Below, in pieces: positions 57,645 through 64,000 of a stretch of 64,000 bases of DNA. Made by a program: the position numbers and the translations under genes. The notes under the pieces are model-generated. The model did no database searches and was not told where the DNA came from. It saw only the letters and a program-made list of their open reading frames with translations. Each line of letters opens with the position of its first letter. Positions within the stretch are counted from its first letter, which is position 1. The stretch covers positions 620,001 through 684,000 of the forward strand of contig CM067591.1 in assembly GCA_034336665.1 (NCBI GenBank), read 5' to 3'. The stretch is from Luscinia megarhynchos (Eukaryota > Chordata > Aves > Passeriformes > Turdidae).

Positions 57645-60600
57645 CTGTCCGGGGCCGCGGCCCGCGGGGCGCTCTGGCGCCTCGGCCCCGCCGCCCTGAG
57701 CGCGCCTCGGGCCCGGCCGGAGCCGCGGCTCCTTCTGGGCGTGTCCAGGTGAGCGGCGACCCCCGCGGGGGCTCTCGGGGGGGAGCCGCTGCCCCCACCC
57801 CCGCTAAACACGGGCCGCGCCGGGATCCCTCTGCGCTCTCCGTGTCCCTTCAGCCATTCCCCAAGGCCCGAGCGCCCCAAGTCCGAGCTGCTCCCGCCAC
57901 CGGCAGGGCCGCGCTGGGAATTCCGCGCTCAGAACCTCCATCCCCAAACCCCTCAGTCCTCACCCTCGGGGGGCTCTGCTGATACCGGGTGGGGTCTCCA
58001 TCCTCCCTCACTCCTCACCCTCGGGGGTCTCGAGGTGACTCGTGGGTGGGGGTCTCCATCCCCCTCACCCTCGGGGGTCTCCCTGACGCCGGGGGGGGCG
58101 CAGCTCCCCGCTGCCCTCCCAGCCACGCTCGGAGCCTCCATCCCCTCAAACCCCTCACTCCTCGTCCTCGGGGGGCTCTGCTGGGGGTGACTCGAGGGTG
58201 GGGTCTCCATCTCCCGATCCCCTCACTCCTCACTCCTCGGGGGGCTCTCAGGGGTGACTCGTGGGTGGGGTCTCCATCCCCCCTCACCCTCGGGGGTCTC
58301 CCTGACGCCGGCAGGGGGCGCAGCTCCCCGCTGTGCTCCCCGCTGCTCTCGGAGCCTCCGTTCCCCCAAACAAACCCCTCACTCCTCACTCTCAGGGGTC
58401 TCGGGGTGACTCGGGGTTGGGGTCTCCATCCCCCCCCGCTCTCGGGGGTCCCGGGGTGACTCAGGGGTGGGGGTCTCCATCTCCCCTCAACCTCGGGGGT
58501 CTCCCTGACGCCGGGGGGGGCGCAGCTCCCCGCTGTGCTCCCCGCTGCTCTCAGAGTCTCCATCCCCCCCGATCCCCTCACTCCTCACCCTCGGGGTGAC
58601 TCGGGGGTGGGGGTCTCCATCCACCCTCACTCTCGGGGGTCTCCCTGACCCCGGGGGGGGCGCAGCTCCCCGCTGCCCTCCCAGCCACGCTCGGAGCCTC
58701 CATCCCCCCTCACTCCTCGCCCTTGGGGGGTCCCGGGGTGACTCGTGGGTGGGGTCTCCATCCCCCCTCACTCCTCACTCTCGGGGTTCCCGGGGTGACT
58801 CGTGGGTGGGGGTCTCCCTCTCCCCCCACCCTCGGGGGTCTCTCTGACGCTGGGCAGGGCGCAGCTCCTCGGAGCCTCCATCCCCCCCAAACCCCTCACT
58901 CCTCGCCGTCGGGGGGCTCTGCTGATACCGGGGTGGGGTCTCCATCCCCCCTCACTCCTCGCCCTCGGGGGGTCCCGGGGTGACTCGAGGGTGGGGGTCT
59001 CCATCTCCCCTCACCCTCGGGGGTCTCCCTGACGCCGGGGGGGCGCAGCTCCTCGGAGCCTCCATGCTCTCAAAGTCTCCGATCCCCCTCACTCCTCACC
59101 TCGGGGGGTCCCAGGGTGACTCGTGGGTTGGGGTCTCCATCTCCCCTCACCCTCGGGGGTCTCCCTGACCCCGGCAGGGGGCGCAGCTCCTCGGAGCCTC
59201 CATCCCCCAAACCCCTCCTCACCCTCGGGGGAGCTCTGCTGATACCGGGTGGTCTCCATCTCCCCTCACTCCTCTCGGGGGTCCCGGGGTGACTCAGGGG
59301 TGGGGTCTCCATCCTCCCTCACCCTCGGGGGTCTCCCTGACGCCGGGGGGCGCAGCTCCCGCTGTGCTCCCCAGCCACGCTCGGAGCCTCCATGCCCCCC
59401 ACTCCCTCAGCCTCCCTTTGGGGGTCCCGGGGATGACTCGTGGGTTGGGGTCTCCATCCCCCCCGCCCTCGGGGTCTCTCCTGAGGGGCTCGGGGGGGTG
59501 GCTCGCTGCCGGGTCTCCCCACGCTGCCCTCCCAGCTCGGGAGCCTCTATCCCCCCCAAACCCCTCACTCCTCACCCTCGGGGGGGCTCTGCTGATACCG
59601 GGTGGGGGTCTCCATCCCCCCCCACCTCGGGGGTCTCCCTGACGCCGGGGGGGCGCAGCTCCCCGCCGTGCTCCCCGCTGCCCTCCCAGCCACGCCCGCT
59701 CTCCTCCCGCGCCCTGGCGGCCGCCGTGGCCTCGGCAGCGCGGCGCGTCAACGCGCGCTACGAGCGCTGCCTGCAGAGGAGCTTCCCCAGCTTCTACCTG
59801 CTCCACAGCACCTTCAAATCCGGTGAGCGCCCCGGGCAGGCCCCAAAATGTGTCTGAGAGAGGGTGGGGTGTTCTAAAAATTGGGATCCGAACATCTGGG
59901 TCCAAAACATTTTGGAATGATTTACTTAAATATTGGTCTAATATTGATATTCAGCAAAAGACTCTCTAACAATTTAAAGTTAGAAAATTTATGTTTATTC
60001 AGGTAATTCTCACACTGCAAAATCATAACATTTATTTATTTATTAGCAAAGGATTCAAACAAATAGATATTGATAATAACAGCTCCTCCCATCCTTCTTT
60101 CCTGGAATAATTAGCTTGAATGGCTGTTCAGCATTGATTGGCTTCTTAAATTAAGTCTGGGGTCGTTTTTGTGGGGAGGGGTCTTACAAGGAGGAAGTGA
60201 GGGGAGTCTTCCTCACCCTGAACTCTTGACCTTTTCTATCAGTGACAATACAAATGATTTCTGGGACAGCCCAGTTGTTCAGAGAATGGGTTTCTGGTTC
60301 ATTGTCTGTGTTTCTCACCAGTTTCATCTTTTCCCATAAGCAAACATAAAATGACAGACAATCAATTATTTGTTTCAGATAATTACTTACTCCCTTCTAA
60401 CTTCTAACTTTGAATTATTTTCAGCAAGGGAGATAAAACCCTGATTTCCTAGGATGAGTGTTTCAGGTGGGGTGTGACAAAAAGGGGAATCCCAAGAGGG
60501 GGAAGCTGAGGGGAGAGTCCAAACACCTGGTCCCAAACAGGAAAACACATTTTGGGATGGGGGCAGTGGCTGCACCCCCTGTCCCTGCCTGGGAGGGATC

Positions 60601-63195
60601 AGCAGCTCTGTCCCTGCAGGAATCCAGGCACTTTTCCTGGAGGTGAAGGAGATCAGGAAGATCAAATCCAAGATGTCCCAGCAGAGGCTGAGCACCCAGC
60701 AGCTCCCCTACAGGGAGATGGAGAGGCTGCGCCAGGTGAGGGCAGCCAGGTGGGGCTGGGGTGCCCGGGGGTGTTCCCTGCCAAAATCCTGTGGGGTGTT
60801 CCCTGCCCAAAATCCCCTGGGGTGTTCCCTGCCCAAAATCCTGTGGGGGTGTTCAACAGGTGTTCCCTGCCCAAAATCCTCTGTGCCATATTCCCTGGCC
60901 AGAATCCTCTGTGGGTGTTCCCTGCCCAAAATCCCCTGGGGGGTTCCCTGCCAAAATCCTGTGAGGGTGTTCCCTGCCCAAAATCCCCTGGGGGGTTCAA
61001 CAGGTGTTCCCTGCCCAAAATCCCCTGGGGGGGTTCAACAGGTGTTCCCTGCCCAAAATCCCCTGGGGGGTTCCCTGCCCAAAATCCCCTGGGGGGTTCC
61101 CTGCCCAAAATCCCCTGGGGGTGTTCAACAGGTGTTCCCTGCCCAAAATCCCCTGAAAGTGTTCCCTGCTAAAGTCCTCTGTGGGTGTTCCCTGCCAAAA
61201 ACCCTCTGTGCCATATTCTCTGCCAAAAATCCTCTGTGGGTGTTCAACAGGTGTTCCCTGCCCAAAATCCCCTGAGGGTGTTCCACAGGTGTTCCCTGCC
61301 CAAAATCCCCTGGGGGGGTTCCCTGCCCAAAATCCCCTGGGGTGTTCCCTGCCCAAAATCCTGTGTGAGTGTTCCCTGCCCAAAATCCTCTGTGGGTGTT
61401 CAACAGGTGTTCCCTGCCCAAAATCCTGTGTGAGTGTTCCCTGCCCAAAAATCCTCTGTGGGTGTTCAACAGGTGTTCCCTGCCAAAATCCTCTGAGGGT
61501 GTTCCCTGCCCAAAATCCCCTGTGGGTGTTCAACAGGTGTTCCCTGCCAAAAATCCTGTGGGTGTTCAACAAGTGTTCCCTGCCCAAAATCCTCTGGGGT
61601 GCTCCCTGCCAAAAACCCTCTGTGCCATATTCCCTTCCAAAAATCCCCTTAGGGTGTTCAACAGGTGTTCCCTGCCCAAAATCCTCTGAGGGTGTTCCCT
61701 GCCCAAAATCCTCTGTGGGTGTTCAACAGGTGTTCCCTGCCAAAAATCCCCTTAGGGTGTTCAACAGGTGTTCCCTGCCCAAAATCCTCTGAGGGTGTTC
61801 CCTGCCCAAAATCCTCTGAGGGTGTTCAACAGGTGTTTCCTGCCCAAAATCCTCTGTGCCATATTCCTTGCCAAAAAAACAAACAGAGACTGGCAGCTGC
61901 AGGCAGCACAGGGATGGGGGTTTTGGGGGATTTTGGGGGTTTTGGGGATTTAGGGTGCCAGGTGCTCCCACACCTGTGCCAGGTGAGCCCTGTGCCCTGC
62001 AGGGAGGGGCTGCAATTCCTCTGAGGGTTTTCCCTGCCTAAAAACAGGGCGTGGCAGCTGCAGGCAGCACAGGGGTGGGGATTTTGGGGGTTTTTGGTGG
62101 CACTGACCCTGACTCTCCCCTCCTGCCGGGGCAGTTCCGCAGGGACGTGCTCAAGGCCATCCCCATCGGCATCATCGCCATCCCCCCCTTTGCCAACTTC
62201 CTGGTCATTGTCCTGATGTGAGTACTGGGCTGGCCCCACCCTTGGGCTGCCTCAGTCCCAAATCCTGGGGTTTCCAGGGGCAGGGATCTCTCACTGTGAG
62301 GAGAATCTGAGGGCTGGATTGGCAATCCCACCCAGAGAAATGGTGGAATCAATTAAAATAATTTAACAAAATAAATAATAATGTTATTACTTAATGTAAT
62401 AATAAAATAATAATAAATTACTGTCACAGAATAATAATAATTAAAGAAAACCTGGTATTTTGCAGTTTTGCTGTCCATGCCACCCTCAGTTGGTGTCCTC
62501 ACCTGTGAGCTCAGCTCAGAGGGGCCGTGGGGAATGCAGATCCTCTGGGATGGAGGGGATGAGGCTGAGGGGGTGAGGATTGGCCAGGCTGAGTGCCAGG
62601 TGCTGCTCCAGGCCAGGACAGAGCAGCAGGAAAGGACCTGGGGGGTGGCCACAGGGCCAGGGCAGTGCCCAGCCTCAATGCTGGGGTCACTTTTGGGTCC
62701 CCAGTGCAGGACAGGGAGGGGCTGGAGCTGGGGAAGGGGCTGAGGGGGCTCAGGTCTGCACAGCAGGGGGAGGAAACAGCCTGGGGGGCAGGTTTAGCTT
62801 GGATTTTGGGGAGAATTCCTCATGGGGTGTCCCCATCCTGGGGGGACCTCACAGCTCTGTGGATGTGGCACTTGGGGACATTGTCAGTGCTGGTCACCTC
62901 AGGCTTTTCCAGCCTTAATTTGGGAATGAACTCCCCCAACCTGAGGCTTTCCTTGTGCTGCCCCCGACAGCCCTGCCCTGCCCTGACCCCCCTCCTGCCT
63001 CTCCCCAGGTATTTCTTCCCCAGGCAGCTGCTGATCCGTCACTTCTGGACGCCGCGGCAGCAGCAGGAGTTCCTGGAGGCGGCCGAGAGCGCCCGCAGGG
63101 GCTGCTACCCGGCCCTGCTGCGGGGGCTGGCGCTGGCTGCGGGGGCCCTGCCCGACAGGGGGGGGCAGGAGCAGCTGCAGCAGCTCTGTGCCCAG
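57639..63195 (+). CDS. LETMD1: LETM1 domain-containing protein 1 (5' part)
   Basis: Mitochondrial inner-membrane protein with a LETM1-like domain; its roles in mitochondrial structure and respiration are reported but not fully settled. Exons seen: 57639-57748, 59659-59822, 60620-60735, 62135-62217 and 63009-63195, all in frame, about 218 residues. The gene continues past the window. The N-terminus (MALSGAAARGALWRLGPAA) is presequence-like. Conserved blocks are RYERCLQRSFPSFYLLHSTF, QQLPYREMERLRQ, FRRDVLKAIPIGIIAIPPFA with the membrane segment NFLVIVLMYFFP, and RQLLIRHFWTPRQQQEFL. Exon 2 uses the acceptor at 59657-59658. The more distal CTCCCAG acceptor would break the phase set by exon 1. The gene is head to head with SLC11A2, as in human. 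Confidence 0.95.
57955..59640 (+). repeat. Array copying the LETMD1 exon 2 acceptor
   Basis: Eight or nine units of 120-300 bases fill intron 1. Each contains GGGTCTCCCTGACGCCGG then GGGGGGCGCAGCTCCCCGCT. The authentic exon 2 start is GGGCGCAG/CTCCCCGCCG, and copies lie near 58098, 58317, 58521, 58664, 58860, 59045, 59181 and 59352. Some also copy exon bases (CCCTCCCAGCCACGC). Units are separated by ACTCCTCACCCTCGGGGG and GTGACTCGTGGGTGGGG. Confidence 0.9.
59880..60480 (-). mobile_element. Possible LTR remnant in LETMD1 intron 2
   Basis: AT-leaning, non-tandem sequence. On the minus strand it could start TGTCACACCCCACC at 60479 and includes AATAAACATAAA near 59998. The other end and a target duplication were not found. 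Confidence 0.35.
60765..61870. repeat. GTTCCCTGCCCAAAATCC array in LETMD1 intron 3
   Basis: About 37 units of 24-38 bases, TTCCCTGCCCAAAATCCTCT with GTGGGTGTTCAACAGGTG. Each longer unit has CAACAGGTGTTCC, containing CAGGTG. The open frames (VPCPKSPGGFPAQN) are repeat translations. Confidence 0.92.
62340..62460. repeat. AT-rich AATAATAA stretch in LETMD1 intron 4
   Basis: A/T-rich low-complexity sequence with TAATAATAATAA; no gene content. Confidence 0.75.
62480..62965 (+). mobile_element. CR1 fragment in LETMD1 intron 4
   Basis: Contains GGAGGGGCTGGAGCTGGGGA, CAGGTTTAGCTTGGATTTTG, TGTGGATGTGGCACTTGGGG and ACATTGTCAGTGCTGGTCA, the plus-orientation CR1 body and 3' region. The tail is decayed. 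Confidence 0.8.
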
Positions 63196-63935
63196 GTGTG
63201 TGCCCTTAAACCATCCCTCCTTAGCTGTGTGCTCAGGTGTGTGCCCCAGAGATCACCCCAACTGAGCTCTGTGCTCAGGTGTGTGCCCTTAAACCATCCC
63301 TCCTCAGCTCTGTGCCCAGGTGTGTGCCCCAGATATCACCCCTGAGCTCTGTGCACAGCTCTGTGCCCAGGTGTGTGCCCCAAATATCACCCCTACTGAG
63401 CTCTGTGCACAGCTCTGTGCCCAGGTGTGTGCCCCAGATATCACCCCTACTGAGCTCTGTGCACAGCTCTGTGCCCAGGTGTGTGCCCCAGATATCACCC
63501 CCTGAGCTCTGTGCACAGGTGTGTGCCCCAGAGATCACACCCTCCCAACTGAGCTCTGTGTGCACAGCTCTGTGCCCAGGTGTGTGCCCTTAAACCATCC
63601 CTCCTCAGCTCCTGTGCTCAGGTATGTGCCCCAGAGATCACCCCTACTGAGCTCTGTGCACAGGTGTGTGCCCCAAATATCACCCCTGAGCTCTGTGCAC
63701 AGGTGTGTGCCCCAAATACCATCCCTCAGCTCTGTGCTCAGGTGTGTGCCCTAAACTATCCCCTGGGGGCTGTGCCCAGCTCTGTGCCCAGGTGTGTGCC
63801 CCTAAACCACCCACCCTCAGCTCTGTGCCCAGGTGTGTGCCCTAAACCATCCCCACTGAGCTCTGTGCCCAGGTGTGTGCCCCTAAACCACCCACCCTCA
63901 GCTCTGTGCCCAGGTGTGTGCCCAGCTCTGTGCCC
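63190..63935 (+). repeat. Array copying the LETMD1 exon 5 donor
   Basis: About 16 units of 35-58 bases. The authentic junction is CAGCTCTGTGCCCAG/GTGTGTGCCC. Units repeat GCTCTGTGCCCAGGTGTGTG or the variant GCTCTGTGCACAGGTGTGTG, so 12-15 exon bases plus the donor are copied each time. The array reaches to within about 65 bases of the window end. Confidence 0.92.
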
Positions 63936-64000
63936 CTCAGCACCCCTGGGGTCAGTGGGAGCTGCTGTCCCTGCCAGAGGTGTCACCTGCCCCCCTGGCT

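Noticed and set aside
59686..59689. Alternative LETMD1 exon 2 acceptor at CTGCCCTCCCAG
   Set aside because: Joining exon 1 (phase 2) there puts the conserved RALAAAV...RYERCLQ frame out of register. The acceptor at 59657-59658 keeps it.

Overview
The window reads as vertebrate nuclear DNA from a bird, most likely a songbird, on a small GC-rich microchromosome or dot-type segment. The evidence is GT-AG spliced genes, CR1 LINE 3' ends, LTR fragments resembling songbird ERV LTRs, CpG-island promoters, and introns that consist almost wholly of GC-rich minisatellites. There are no prokaryotic-style operons. Most long open frames are translations of tandem repeats and are not genes.

Five protein-coding genes are supported exon by exon. 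From left to right they are METTL1 (minus, 1560-6724), EEF1AKMT3/METTL21B (plus, 9916-12785), TSFM (plus, 14076-19296), SLC11A2/DMT1 (minus, 24398-55159, 17 coding exons) and the first five exons of LETMD1 (plus, 57639-63195, running off the right edge). The first three form the same trio, in the same orientation, as human 12q14.1. The last two form the head-to-head SLC11A2/LETMD1 pair of human 12q13.12. A block junction relative to human therefore lies at about 19.3-23.9 kb. That gap holds two CpG-rich promoter-like islands with no recognisable coding exon.

Functions: METTL1 makes m7G in tRNA. EEF1AKMT3 methylates a lysine of eEF1A. TSFM is the mitochondrial nucleotide-exchange factor for EF-Tu. 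SLC11A2 carries ferrous iron and other divalent metals. LETMD1 is a mitochondrial inner-membrane protein with a LETM1-like domain. Three of the five act in translation. The CpG promoters of METTL1 and TSFM, and both orphan islands, carry the full CRE palindrome TGACGTCA.

Repeat layout: nearly every intron of the left 19 kb, and many on the right, is a tandem array. CR1 fragments and several LTRs (two with target-site duplications) sit in SLC11A2 introns. An LTR-like dispersed repeat with its own minisatellite tail occurs twice, at about 7.7-8.5 kb and 55.6-56.5 kb.

The most unusual pattern is that many intronic arrays are built from units that are copies of the neighbouring splice junction, donor or acceptor, sometimes including the last exon bases. 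Authentic sites are thus flanked by series of near-identical decoys. Two other points stand out. The stop codon overlaps the polyadenylation hexamer in three consecutive genes. Reading-frame breaks of one or a few bases occur in the three left genes only, whereas all 17 SLC11A2 and five LETMD1 exons are in frame.
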